A DNA stretch of 64,000 nucleotides from an uncultured Eggerthella sp. (GCA_900540345.1 UQFK01000002.1:310001-374000), one strand, 5' to 3'. Counted from the first letter of the stretch, positions 17,417 through 26,047 are shown. Notes: a model not told the origin generated them from the letters alone. Translations and numbers: made by a program.

Positions 17417-18637
17417 ATGCCTTCTCTTCTTGATGCTGCGGATGCTTTTTCAAAACTCGAGAAGAGCTCCGTCGAAATTCACGAAGCAGCATGCGTACGC
17501 GTGCGTCACCGCCATGCGAGCTGTTGGGCCTGTATGCATGTTTGCGCACATGATGCGATCACGATCGAGAACAATAACCTTACCGTGGATAGCGCTCTTT
17601 GCACGGGCTGCGGTGCATGCACGAGCGTCTGTCCGACCGAAGCGCTCGTGCTGACCAACGATGCGAATGATCTTGTACGAAGCGCGATCGATCGATCAGA
17701 ACCACAGAGCACGCTTTCGCTCTTCTGCGAGCGTGCACACTCCAAACAGATGCTGCATGCAGCTGATCCAAACATGCGAAACATACTCGAACGGTCGATC
17801 ACACTGCCCTGTCTTGCCGCACTCGATGAGTCGAGTTTGATCCATGCTGCTTGCGCAGAAGTCGAGCTTCATTATTTCAGCGCCGATTGCGCTCAATGTC
17901 CTGATCAGAATTGTGCTTTGATCGAGGATATCGCTCTTCAGGCAACCAAGCTGCTCGCTGGCGCTACAGCCTCATGCACAGAAGCACCACTCGCTGTTTG
18001 TATGCCGCACTGGAGCATGCTTTGCGATCGTAGCTCTGCCCAAGACGACGATGTTTCTCCTGAGATGTCACGTCGGGGCATGTTCAATCATTTCATAGCA
18101 CGTACGACCGATTCTGTAGCAGAAGCAGCGGTAGGAAGTTTCTATGCTATGCAGCACACAGGCGAGCAGCCTCTCTCGCTTGCTGAAAGCCTGAAGGGCT
18201 CGCAAGGGGGCTTGAAGAAGGTCGAGGTGAGGCGCAACGCCGCTATCCTTGATGATCTTTATCGCGTCGATCGACCCACTGCACAAGACACATCGGACTC
18301 ACCAGAAGAGTGCGAGCCAACAACACAGGATGCGCGCATTCCAACACGGCTATTCGGTGAAGCGATACTCGATGCGCAGCGCTGCGATCTCTGTGGAATT
18401 TGCATGACCTTCTGCCCTACGCAAGCTCTGAGGGGGGATGCGGCATCTCCTGTCAATCCGCTCGTTGCAGCAACACGCGAGATCGCACCAGAAGGCAAGC
18501 TCTCATTTCGTGCGAATGACTGCGTGAATTGCAGTTTATGTGTCGCTATCTGCCCTCATAATGCGATCGAAATCAAGCCAGAGATCGCAAGATCAGACTT
18601 GTTTGCCCTCGAACCGCGCACGTTGCTCGTTAGGTGA
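17417..18637 (+). CDS. Polyferredoxin-type protein with four [4Fe-4S] motifs, divergent from dmsA
   Basis: 406 residues from ATG 17417. Two cluster motifs open the protein (Cys26, 36, 39, 43 and Cys62, 65, 68, 72, the latter CTGCGACTSVCP) and two close it (CDLCGICMTFCP from Cys323 and CVNCSLCVAICP from Cys369). Between them is a ~230-residue region with further Cys, including LPCLAALDESSL and DCAQCPDQNC, a pattern I recall from iron-sulfur proteins found beside anaerobic respiratory molybdoenzymes. No signal peptide or membrane span is seen, so it is cytoplasmic. It may feed or sense electrons during molybdoenzyme assembly, but no function is established. Its 3' end overlaps modE by 8 bp. The start is uncertain because the ribosome site is weak. 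Confidence 0.75.
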   Translation: MPSLLDAADAFSKLEKSSVEIHEAACVRVRHRHASCWACMHVCAHDAITIENNNLTVDSALCTGCGACTSVCPTEALVLTNDANDLVRSAIDRSEPQSTLSLFCERAHSKQMLHAADPNMRNILERSITLPCLAALDESSLIHAACAEVELHYFSADCAQCPDQNCALIEDIALQATKLLAGATASCTEAPLAVCMPHWSMLCDRSSAQDDDVSPEMSRRGMFNHFIARTTDSVAEAAVGSFYAMQHTGEQPLSLAESLKGSQGGLKKVEVRRNAAILDDLYRVDRPTAQDTSDSPEECEPTTQDARIPTRLFGEAILDAQRCDLCGICMTFCPTQALRGDAASPVNPLVAATREIAPEGKLSFRANDCVNCSLCVAICPHNAIEIKPEIARSDLFALEPRTLLVR

Positions 18638-18974
18638 GCATGTCCTTGAGCACCATCGCTGCATCTTCATCAAGCTGCTTTTGAAGCTCTTCATAGATCA
18701 TGATGACCTGACGCGCTTCGGGCGTAAGCTCTGAGCCTTTGCTCCCTTTGCGCCTGAGCAGCTGAAATCCGAAAGCTTCTTCGGTGTGCTTGATGATGCT
18801 CCACGCCTTCGAATACGCCATGCCCATCTCTTTCGCAGCTCTATTGAGCGATCCTGTCTCATCGACCAAACGACACAAGCTCACGATGCCGCGTCCCATC
18901 GCCGCAGCATGCGGATCAGCATTCTTGTTCTTGATGATCAATTTCACTTCGACTTCGAATTCGATCGGATCCAT
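18630..18974 (-). CDS. modE: ModE-family molybdenum-responsive transcriptional regulator (HTH domain only)
   Basis: 114 residues, the size of the DNA-binding domain of ModE without the C-terminal TOBE/Mop molybdate-binding domains. The LysR-like winged helix is clear: GIVSLCRLVDETGSLNRAAKEMGMAYSKAWSII then HTEEAFGFQLLRRKGSKGSELTPEA. Full ModE represses modABC when bound to molybdate; short forms must sense molybdate by other means or via a partner. It is divergent from modA, with 138 bp between them that carry tandem dyads. Its 3' end overlaps the convergent polyferredoxin gene by 8 bp. Confidence 0.85.
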   Translation of the reverse strand: MDPIEFEVEVKLIIKNKNADPHAAAMGRGIVSLCRLVDETGSLNRAAKEMGMAYSKAWSIIKHTEEAFGFQLLRRKGSKGSELTPEARQVIMIYEELQKQLDEDAAMVLKDMLT

Positions 18975-19047
18975 GGCCGCCCTCCCTGTCTTGCTGTAAT
19001 CATATCGTAAAGCTAACGGAGCGATGGCTCTAAGTGCTTTATAGTAT

Positions 19048-19083
19048 TATTCTCAGTCGAAGATATATTCTCATTCGAGAATA
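19048..19083. promoter_or_regulatory. Tandem 18-bp dyads before modA, predicted ModE operators
   Basis: Two contiguous 18-bp units, 19048-19065 and 19066-19083, agree at 15 of 18 positions. The second is a perfect dyad: TATTCTC-ATTC-GAGAATA. They end 29 bp before the modA ATG, where a bound repressor would block transcription or elongation. A related copy lies at 17258-17275. Binding by the adjacent modE product is inferred. Confidence 0.6.
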
Positions 19084-19112
19084 GCCACATCATTATCGTA
19101 TGGAGGGAAATA

Positions 19113-19958
19113 ATGGAAACAACGAATCGGACCATGAAGATGGCGATCGCGGCATTTGTTGCCGCAATCGGACTGGTGCTCGCATGTGCTCTGACTGGAT
19201 GCAGCAACAACGATTCGAACTCTGCCGAGACGGTCGAGCTCGAGATCTATGCCGCTAATTCGCTCACCGACGCCATGACCGAAGCACAGGAGGCTTACAC
19301 AAAAGAACATCCTGAAGTGACCTTTGCAGATACTCAGTTCGAGGCTTCTGGAACACTTGTCCAGAAGATGGAAGCTGGCGCAAAACCTGACATCTTCATC
19401 TCTGCGAACAAGAAGAACATGGATACCGTCGTTGAAGATGGCCTTGTTGCATCCGATGCTCCCTTTGATATCTTTTCGAACGATCTCGTCATCGTCGCAT
19501 CCGATGCCTCTGACATCGATGAGATTACCCTGCAAGAAGCTTGCGACGGTAATTACACGGTCTCTGTCGGTGACAAGAACGTTCCTGCAGGCACCTATGC
19601 GAAACAAGCACTCTACACCGTTGGCTGCTACACCAATGAAAGCGGCGCTGATGGCGAGATCACCGGTCCTTTGAAGGGCAACGTGACCGAGGCTGACAAG
19701 GTCGGTTCTGTTTGCTCGTATGCTCAATCGGGCGAAGTCGATCTTGGTTTTGTCTATAGCTCAGATGTTATGCGCTATGGTGGGGTCAAGGTCGTCTGCA
19801 TTGTTCCTGGCGATGCTCATCAACCAATCATCTACCCTGCAGCGGTCACAAAAGATTCTGAAAACGCAGATGCAGCTGCAGCCTTCTTGACCTGGTGTCA
19901 GGAAGATCCTGAGGCGCAGAAGATCTGGCAAAAATGGGGCTTTGAGCTTGCAGAATAA
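19113..19958 (+). CDS. modA: Molybdate ABC transporter substrate-binding lipoprotein
   Basis: 281 residues. A signal sequence ends in the lipobox ALTGC with Cys30 as the lipidation site. The mature protein begins ELEIYAANSLTDAMTEAQEAY, followed by FEASGTLVQKMEAGAKPDIFISANKKNMD, the oxyanion-binding pattern of ModA (S-T-D and S-G-x-L). YAQSGEVDLGFVYSSD and HQPIIYPAAV later are also typical. It captures molybdate or tungstate outside the membrane for ModBC. GGAGGG lies seven bases before the ATG. Its stop overlaps the modB start by one base (TAATG). Confidence 0.95.
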   Translation: METTNRTMKMAIAAFVAAIGLVLACALTGCSNNDSNSAETVELEIYAANSLTDAMTEAQEAYTKEHPEVTFADTQFEASGTLVQKMEAGAKPDIFISANKKNMDTVVEDGLVASDAPFDIFSNDLVIVASDASDIDEITLQEACDGNYTVSVGDKNVPAGTYAKQALYTVGCYTNESGADGEITGPLKGNVTEADKVGSVCSYAQSGEVDLGFVYSSDVMRYGGVKVVCIVPGDAHQPIIYPAAVTKDSENADAAAAFLTWCQEDPEAQKIWQKWGFELAE

Positions 19959-21370
19959 TGGGGAGGCATCTTAGACAACGTCTCTTTTTTCTTGCGAGCA
20001 TCTTCGTCGCATCGATCCTAGCGGGCATCTTCCTCTTTTTGGGAAGCATGCCCGCTTCTGCATTCGGCGACGAAACAAAAACCGTCTCTCAAACTTCTTC
20101 TACCGATATGCACATCGAAGCTGTCGAAGTCTCTTCAGAGGGCAGCGCCGCTCGCATCGAAGGCGCTTGCTTCGCGCTCGCAGATTTCTCACGCGTTGAG
20201 AAAGGATCGAACCGTCCGATCGATGGGATATATCGCGGCTATAGCTATTTGATGGATGCTCCAGAAGATTCGCTTTGTGTCGTCGATATGACAAGCTTTG
20301 TCGTGGTCTATCTTCCCGAAGAGCTCGCAATGGCAAACGATATCGACCTGTCGAGTGAGCAGGATCGCGCTGATCTAAAAATGCTCATCTGCGCGCTTGA
20401 CTCCTACAGCGCCGAAGGCAATCAGGTCGTTAAAGATTCCGTACCGTGGTATTTCACCAATCAGCAGATCTACGCGCAAGATTCGATCGAATTCGCTTTC
20501 TCTCAAGCGTATAAGACCGATTATTGGTATACCTCGATTCGCGCAGTAGATGGCTCGGATGTGACCTTGATGCCAGATTCCGAATGGCGCATCTCTCATG
20601 TTGATTATGCAAGCGTACAACGAAGCGATGCGGTAGCCATCGCAGCGACACCGAGCGCTTTTGATCAAATCGGCACGTTTTTCGCAACGCTCGACTGGTC
20701 ACCTCTCTGGGTAACACTCAAAACCACAGGCACCGCGCTTATCTTCATCTTCATCCTTGGCCTTTTGGCTGCTTGGTGGGCGCTCCGACTCAGCCCACGC
20801 GTACAGAGCGTAGTTGATGCCATCCTAACCATCCCCATGGTCTTGCCACCTACGGTTTGCGGATTCTTGCTATTGCTCTGCCTTGGTCGCAACACTCCGA
20901 TCGGCGCATGGTTCGACCAGATAGGCTTTCCTCTTGTTTTCAGTTGGCAAGCAACGGTCATCGCTGCAGTAGTAGTGGCTTTTCCGCTCATGTATCGTTC
21001 CGCACGCGGAGCATTCGAGGCGATCGATGCCGATATGCTTGATGCAGCCCGTACGCTTGGCTGGAGCGAAGGGCGCATCTTCTTTCGACTGATGCTGCCA
21101 CTCGCATGGTCATCAATCGCAGCGGGCACCATGCTTTCTTTTGCACGAGCACTCGGTGAATTCGGCGCCACCTTGTTCTTAGCCGGTAATTATGTTGGCA
21201 TCACCCGCACGATCCCCATTGCGATCTACTTCGAATGGATGGGTGGTAATATCGAAGCCGCACTCTTCTGGACCATCGTGGTCATCATCGTGTCCTTCAT
21301 CGTTATCTTCGTGCTCAATCTCTGGAGCAAACGAACAACGAAATATCGTCGAAACGAGGTGGATGCATGA
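19958..21370 (+). CDS. modB: Molybdate ABC transporter permease with an extra N-terminal extracytoplasmic domain
   Basis: 470 residues, about twice the usual ModB length (~225). Residues ~245-460 are a normal ModB permease with five to six spans and the EAA-type loop DMLDAARTLGWSEGRIFFRLMLPLA; MVLPPTVCGFLLL and ARALGEFGATLFLAGN are family marks. Residues ~9-32 form a membrane anchor or signal, and ~35-235 are soluble and presumably outside the cell. This part (for example GIYRGYSYLMDAPEDS and VPWYFTNQQIYAQDSIEF) matches no domain I know. The frame is continuous and the ATG overlaps the modA stop, so the extension is translated as part of modB. Confidence 0.9.
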   Translation: MGRHLRQRLFFLASIFVASILAGIFLFLGSMPASAFGDETKTVSQTSSTDMHIEAVEVSSEGSAARIEGACFALADFSRVEKGSNRPIDGIYRGYSYLMDAPEDSLCVVDMTSFVVVYLPEELAMANDIDLSSEQDRADLKMLICALDSYSAEGNQVVKDSVPWYFTNQQIYAQDSIEFAFSQAYKTDYWYTSIRAVDGSDVTLMPDSEWRISHVDYASVQRSDAVAIAATPSAFDQIGTFFATLDWSPLWVTLKTTGTALIFIFILGLLAAWWALRLSPRVQSVVDAILTIPMVLPPTVCGFLLLLCLGRNTPIGAWFDQIGFPLVFSWQATVIAAVVVAFPLMYRSARGAFEAIDADMLDAARTLGWSEGRIFFRLMLPLAWSSIAAGTMLSFARALGEFGATLFLAGNYVGITRTIPIAIYFEWMGGNIEAALFWTIVVIIVSFIVIFVLNLWSKRTTKYRRNEVDA

Positions 21371-22545
21371 GTCTTTCGGTCGATATCCATAAGCATTACG
21401 ATTCTTTCGATCTTTCTATCGCCTTTGAAGCTGCTCATGAGACACTGGGGTTCTTGGGTGCATCAGGGTGCGGCAAATCGCTTACCTTGCGCTCGATCGC
21501 CGGCATCGTATCCCCTGATGAGGGGAAGATCGTTGTGAACGGGAAGGTCTATTTCGATAAAGTGGCGGGCAAGAAGGCTTGCGTTGATCTTTCTCCTCAA
21601 GAACGCAAGAGTGCGCTGCTATTCCAAAACTACCAGCTCTTCCCTAATCTTACGGTTGAAGCAAATATCGCCGCAGGCATACCCCGCGATGTGCTCAAAC
21701 AAAAAGGAAGTAAGCTCATAGCTCAACAACTCTGCCGTTTCGGTCTTGAAGGACTTGAGAAGCGCTATCCTCTTCAGCTTTCAGGCGGGCAGCAACAACG
21801 TGTGGCGCTTGCACGTATGCTCGCTGCAACTCCTGATATCCTGATGCTCGACGAGCCATTCTCGGCACTCGACGCGCATCTGAAAAGCGAGCTTGAACAA
21901 AGCCTGCTCGAACTGTTCTCCTCATATGAAGGGACGATCCTCTACGTATCGCATGACATCGATGAAGCGTTTCGTTTTTGCGATCGAATCGCTGTGGTAG
22001 ACGCTGGAGCAATCGATGAGATATCTCCCAAAGCAGATTTGGTCAGAAACCCCCAAAGCTTAGCGGCGATCCGTCTTTCAGGCTGCAAGAACACCACTCC
22101 TGCCGAGTATCGTGAAGAGCATCTTGTATATCTGCCGGAATGGGGTGTGGAGATGAAGACGCAGCGCAGCGTCCCACGCGATGTTGCATGGCTTGGCGTG
22201 CGTGCTTATCACCTCTCCCAGGTTGATGCCAACGATCCTGCAGCCGGCCTCTCTCAAACAAGCGAGAACACCTTCTTGATGCGCTGCGATCAAGTGAGCG
22301 ATTCACGCTTTGAGCGCGCTGTTATGGCAAGCTTCATCGACGAGCAGGGCACGATGCTTCTCAATTCGCTCAACGCTTCGGTTACGAACACCGCACGTGA
22401 AGGCATAGTCGAGCAAGCATTCTTTAAGACTCATGTACGATGGAACATAGATAAGCATATGACACCTGAAAACGCACTTCCCCAGAAAGGAGATCGCGTT
22501 CGCTTGCATTTCCCTCCTGATGCGCTCTATTTAGTGACTCATTAG
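21367..22545 (+). CDS. modC: Molybdate ABC transporter ATP-binding protein
   Basis: 392 residues. The ATPase half has Walker A GASGCGKS at residues 31-38, the Q-loop FQNYQLFP, the signature LSGGQQQRVALARML, Walker B ILMLDEPFSALD and the switch His in YVSHDIDEAF. The remaining ~160 residues carry ModC-type regulatory sequence (SGCKNTTPAEY, WGVEMKT, DVAWLGVRAYHL, ENTFLMRCDQV). It powers molybdate uptake through ModB. It overlaps modB by four bases (ATGA). The start matches ModC proteins, which begin a few residues before the first strand. Confidence 0.94.
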   Translation: MSLSVDIHKHYDSFDLSIAFEAAHETLGFLGASGCGKSLTLRSIAGIVSPDEGKIVVNGKVYFDKVAGKKACVDLSPQERKSALLFQNYQLFPNLTVEANIAAGIPRDVLKQKGSKLIAQQLCRFGLEGLEKRYPLQLSGGQQQRVALARMLAATPDILMLDEPFSALDAHLKSELEQSLLELFSSYEGTILYVSHDIDEAFRFCDRIAVVDAGAIDEISPKADLVRNPQSLAAIRLSGCKNTTPAEYREEHLVYLPEWGVEMKTQRSVPRDVAWLGVRAYHLSQVDANDPAAGLSQTSENTFLMRCDQVSDSRFERAVMASFIDEQGTMLLNSLNASVTNTAREGIVEQAFFKTHVRWNIDKHMTPENALPQKGDRVRLHFPPDALYLVTH

Positions 22546-22576
22546 GTCAAAGGATGTACCGTACGCCCATGACGCC

Positions 22577-23599
22577 ATGCAGGATCGTTTCGGACGAACC
22601 ATAGACTATTTACGCATATCGCTGACCGATCGGTGCAACTTACGCTGTGTCTATTGCATGCCGGAAGAAGGCGTGGTGCCACGCTCTCACGACGAGATCC
22701 TCTCCTTTGAAGAGATCGTGCGCGTGGTCAAAGTAGCTGCAGCTGGCGGCATCGAACACCTGCGCTTTACCGGGGGCGAACCGCTCGTACGCAAAGGCAT
22801 TACTGATCTCATAAGTGCCTGTCAGGAAGTTTCGGGCATCAAAGATATTGCACTCACCACAAACGGTATCTTGCTGCCGCATTTCGTCAAAGAGCTCAAA
22901 GATGCGGGTCTTTCCCGCGTGAACATCTCGCTCGATACGCTCGACGCAGACGCCTATCGTCGCATCACGCGTGGAGGCAACGTCGAAGAAGCACTATCGG
23001 GAATCAAATCGGCACTCGCAGCAGGACTCGATCCTGTTAAGATCAACACCGTGGTCATCCGAAGCATGGAACAAGACCTTGGTGCGTTCGCGCGGCTCAC
23101 TTGCGATCTGCCCCTTCATGTACGCTTCATCGAGTACATGCCGCTTGGGTCATCGTGCTCGGATCGACTTGTGCACTGGAGCGAGCAGGAGGTCATAAGA
23201 CTTCCTGAGATGATCGAGACCATCAACGATTCATGCAAGCACAGCGGCATTGGAGAGCTCATTCCGCTCGACCCTCATAAGCCTGAAACGAATGAGCACA
23301 TCCCTGTTGGATGGGGGCCTGCGCGTTATTGGAAATTACCAAGCGCGATCGGAACCATCGGATTTATCACCTCAGTCTCCGAACATTTTTGCTCTTCGTG
23401 CAATCGCTTACGCCTGACCGCTGATGGCAAACTTCGTCTCTGCCTTTTCTCAGACCAAGAACTGGACGTACGTCGCGCATTGCGAGAAGGCAAAGACGGT
23501 GAGCTTGAGACGCTCTTTGCTCGTGCACTCGAACAAAAGCCAGAGAGCCACGAAAGCCGCCAGGGCACGATGCGAGAAATGGTCCAAGTCGGTGGCTAG
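22577..23599 (+). CDS. moaA: GTP 3',8-cyclase (molybdenum cofactor biosynthesis, radical SAM)
   Basis: 340 residues. The radical-SAM cluster motif Cys20-x3-Cys24-x2-Cys27 lies in LTDRCNLRCVYCMPEEG; HLRFTGGEPLVRKG follows. The second cluster, which holds GTP, uses Cys272, Cys275 and Cys289 in FCSSCNRLRLTADGKLRLC. The protein ends in the Gly-Gly tail that MoaA needs for activity. It converts GTP to 3',8-cyclo-GTP, the first step to molybdopterin, and MoaC encoded just downstream takes the next. It starts 31 bp after modC and is probably in the mod operon. Confidence 0.96.
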   Translation: MQDRFGRTIDYLRISLTDRCNLRCVYCMPEEGVVPRSHDEILSFEEIVRVVKVAAAGGIEHLRFTGGEPLVRKGITDLISACQEVSGIKDIALTTNGILLPHFVKELKDAGLSRVNISLDTLDADAYRRITRGGNVEEALSGIKSALAAGLDPVKINTVVIRSMEQDLGAFARLTCDLPLHVRFIEYMPLGSSCSDRLVHWSEQEVIRLPEMIETINDSCKHSGIGELIPLDPHKPETNEHIPVGWGPARYWKLPSAIGTIGFITSVSEHFCSSCNRLRLTADGKLRLCLFSDQELDVRRALREGKDGELETLFARALEQKPESHESRQGTMREMVQVGG

Positions 23600-23769
23600 A
23601 GCTCTCCATCGTCACAAATATCGATAATGCCCGAACAAGCGCATATCGCACTTCCCCGCCGCATTTGCGACCAAAGAAGTCCAGGGTTTGCCAATCGCAA
23701 GCTTCTCTTTACGAACAACCGCTAGAATAGGTCGAAAGACGACTGCCTATCGAGACCGAAAAGAGCACC

Positions 23770-24315
23770 ATGAGCGCGGATATGAAGTTGACCCATCTTA
23801 CTGAACAGGGCAATGCCCATATGGTCGATGTCTCCGAAAAAGCCGAGACGAAGCGTACAGCCATCGCAGAAGGCTTCATCACCATGCAAGCACCCACGCT
23901 CGCTACTATCCTTTCGCACCGCGCAAAAAAAGGCGACGTGATCGCAACCGCCCGCATCGCAGGCATTATGGCTGCAAAAAAAACAAGTGATCTGATTCCG
24001 CTGTGTCATCCGCTCATGCTCACGAATGTGACGATTGATCTGTTACCCATCTGGGGAGACGATGCTCCTTCGACACAAACGCGCCCGAATCACTCCAACG
24101 GTGAACATCCGTGCGGGATCCATGTAGTTGCACGCGCTTCTCTTGTTGGCAAAACAGGCGTAGAGATGGAGGCGCTCACTGCTGCATCCATCGCATGCTT
24201 GACCATCTACGATATGTGTAAGGCGATCGATCGAGGCATGGAGATCGGCGAGATCCGTCTCGTGCGCAAAGAAGGCGGCAAGAGCGGCACCTGGACGCGC
24301 AAAGACGCTCAGTGA
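23770..24315 (+). CDS. moaC: Cyclic pyranopterin monophosphate synthase
   Basis: 181 residues. MoaC signatures are present: AHMVDVSEKAETKRTAIAEG, IAGIMAAKKTSDLIPLCHPL (with the active-site Lys and His region), GKTGVEMEALTAASIACLTIYDMCKAID and a C-terminal LVRKEGGKSGTW. An insert of about 15 residues (near DDAPSTQTRPNHSNGEHP) sits in the middle compared with the ~160-residue norm. It makes cPMP from the MoaA product. A 170-bp gap after moaA with TAGAAT at 23725-23730 may hold a separate promoter. It overlaps the convergent mogA by 7 bp. Confidence 0.94.
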   Translation: MSADMKLTHLTEQGNAHMVDVSEKAETKRTAIAEGFITMQAPTLATILSHRAKKGDVIATARIAGIMAAKKTSDLIPLCHPLMLTNVTIDLLPIWGDDAPSTQTRPNHSNGEHPCGIHVVARASLVGKTGVEMEALTAASIACLTIYDMCKAIDRGMEIGEIRLVRKEGGKSGTWTRKDAQ

Positions 24316-24776
24316 CCAGCGCCTGCTATCATCTTGAGTGCATGTTCAAGAACGCCTGACACCGCTTCCCAATTCTCACGAACTGCTTTTTCACTTCCTG
24401 GAAAATTGATAACGAGCGCATTGCCGCGCTGCATACACACTGCACGCGAGAGCATCGCGCGATCGGTGAACTTCATACTGTAAGCGCGCATTCCCTCGGC
24501 AATACCCGGAACCATGCGCTCGCATACATCTTGCGTTGCTTCCGGAGTGACATCGCGCGGAGAAAGACCGGTTCCTCCACACGTGATGACGATATCGGCA
24601 CACAAATGATCGCACGCATCCTCGATTGCGTGCGCGATGGCAGTGCGCTCATCAGCAACGACCGTACGTGACACAGACTGCCAACCGGCATCACCGATCA
24701 AACTCTCGAGCGCAATGCCTGCGGTATCTTGCGCGAGAGTGCGCGTATCCGAACATACGATGACGGCGAATTTCAT
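24309..24776 (-). CDS. mogA: MogA/MoaB-family molybdopterin adenylyltransferase
   Basis: 155 residues, the usual single-domain size. The family motif VITCGGTGLSPRDVTPEAT is near the middle, with an N-terminal AVIVCSDTRTLAQDTAGIAL strand-loop. NALVINFPGSEKAVRENW near the end is also typical. It adenylylates molybdopterin to activate it for metal insertion by MoeA. Its ATG overlaps the moeA stop (ATGA), so the two are translationally coupled. MogA and MoaB cannot be told apart by eye; the symbol is the commoner choice. Confidence 0.92.
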   Translation of the reverse strand: MKFAVIVCSDTRTLAQDTAGIALESLIGDAGWQSVSRTVVADERTAIAHAIEDACDHLCADIVITCGGTGLSPRDVTPEATQDVCERMVPGIAEGMRAYSMKFTDRAMLSRAVCMQRGNALVINFPGSEKAVRENWEAVSGVLEHALKMIAGAGH

Positions 24777-26047
24777 GCGATCACGGTCCCTTCTTCAACA
24801 TCAAGCAAGATGCAATCGACTTGTGTGCCCGCAAGAACGCGACCACCTTCAGGCACTCCTGCAGGAAGAAGGGCAAGGCAAGTTCCACGCTGAAGCGTGC
24901 TAAACAATCCTGAATTCTGATTCTTCGCAGGCACAACCCGCAAACGCTCATCCGGTCCTTCTTCAAGGCTTGCGCGCAAGAGCAAACAACGCGCATCTTT
25001 CTTCTTGCGATCACTCGCAAGAGCCGCTCGTAAGGTGGGTCTTGCAAACGTGCTGAACCCTTGCATCTTGCGAAGTGCAGGGCGAACGAACATCTCGAAA
25101 CCGCAATAGGCTGCTGCCGGATTGCCTGAAAGTCCGAGCACTGCAACACCCTCCACAAGACCAAATGCTTGTGCTTTACCGGGGCGCATGTTCACAAGCG
25201 TCATCTTCAATTCCCCCATCTGCTCGATAACGTCCTTGATGAAGTCATAATCTCCATTAGATGCACCGCCAGACGAAACGACGAAATCGTGGTTTTGCAA
25301 TGCTAATACGACCGCGTCGTGGATCGCAACGAAGTCGTCTTTGACGATCGGGTAGATCGTGGGAATAGCACCTGCTTCCTTGACGCAGGCAGCCAGCGCA
25401 TAAGCATTACCATCACGGATCTGCCCCGGGCCTGGTTTCACCTCTGGATCAACCAGCTCGCTTCCGATCGAAATGATCGCCACCTTTGGACGGCGATAAA
25501 CTGGCACTTCTGTGATGCCGCAACTTGCAAGAAAGCCGACTCCCGCTGCACGAATGACCTCGCCTGCATGAATGGCGACCTCCCCACACGCGATCTCTTC
25601 ACCAGCCTCACGCACGTTGCTGCGCTTCTTGGTCGGCTCAGAAAACGCGACCTGAGATCCTTGGCGCCCATCGCCACCACGATAATCCACGAGTTCGTAT
25701 TTCACGACTGAATCGGCACATGCAGGAAGCGGTGCGCCGGTCATGATGCGGACACATTCATCTGGCGCGATATTGCCTTCATACGTACTTCCTGCGGGCA
25801 CTTCTGCGATCACTTTCAAGACAACTGGCTCTTCGGTACATGCAGCTGAGATCTGATCGGCCTTGAGCGCAAAGCCGTCCATGGCCGCATGCGCAAATGG
25901 CGTTATATCGATATCGCTCACCAGGTCGTGTGCCGCTACACGCCCAAGCGCATCAACAAGCGTCACCTGCTCGCTCTCAAGTACTTCAACCGCATCGAGC
26001 ACGATCGTTCGGCCCTCTTCGATGCTCACCATCGGTAGATCTTCCAT
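24773..26047 (-). CDS. moeA: Molybdopterin molybdenumtransferase
   Basis: 424 residues. The start at 26047 (MEDLPMVSIEEG) has GAGGGGG five bases upstream, while the frame is open to 26095. MoeA segments: EQVTLVDALGRVAAHDL, FAHAAMDGFALKA, CVRIMTGAPLPACADSVVKYEL, the MogA-like domain III with SIGSELVDPEV, GQIRDGNAYALAA, SSGGASNGDYDFIKDV and LVNMRPGKAQAFG. Domain IV forms the C-terminus. It inserts molybdate into adenylyl-molybdopterin. It forms a two-gene operon with mogA directed towards moaC. Confidence 0.95.
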   Translation of the reverse strand: MEDLPMVSIEEGRTIVLDAVEVLESEQVTLVDALGRVAAHDLVSDIDITPFAHAAMDGFALKADQISAACTEEPVVLKVIAEVPAGSTYEGNIAPDECVRIMTGAPLPACADSVVKYELVDYRGGDGRQGSQVAFSEPTKKRSNVREAGEEIACGEVAIHAGEVIRAAGVGFLASCGITEVPVYRRPKVAIISIGSELVDPEVKPGPGQIRDGNAYALAACVKEAGAIPTIYPIVKDDFVAIHDAVVLALQNHDFVVSSGGASNGDYDFIKDVIEQMGELKMTLVNMRPGKAQAFGLVEGVAVLGLSGNPAAAYCGFEMFVRPALRKMQGFSTFARPTLRAALASDRKKKDARCLLLRASLEEGPDERLRVVPAKNQNSGLFSTLQRGTCLALLPAGVPEGGRVLAGTQVDCILLDVEEGTVIA

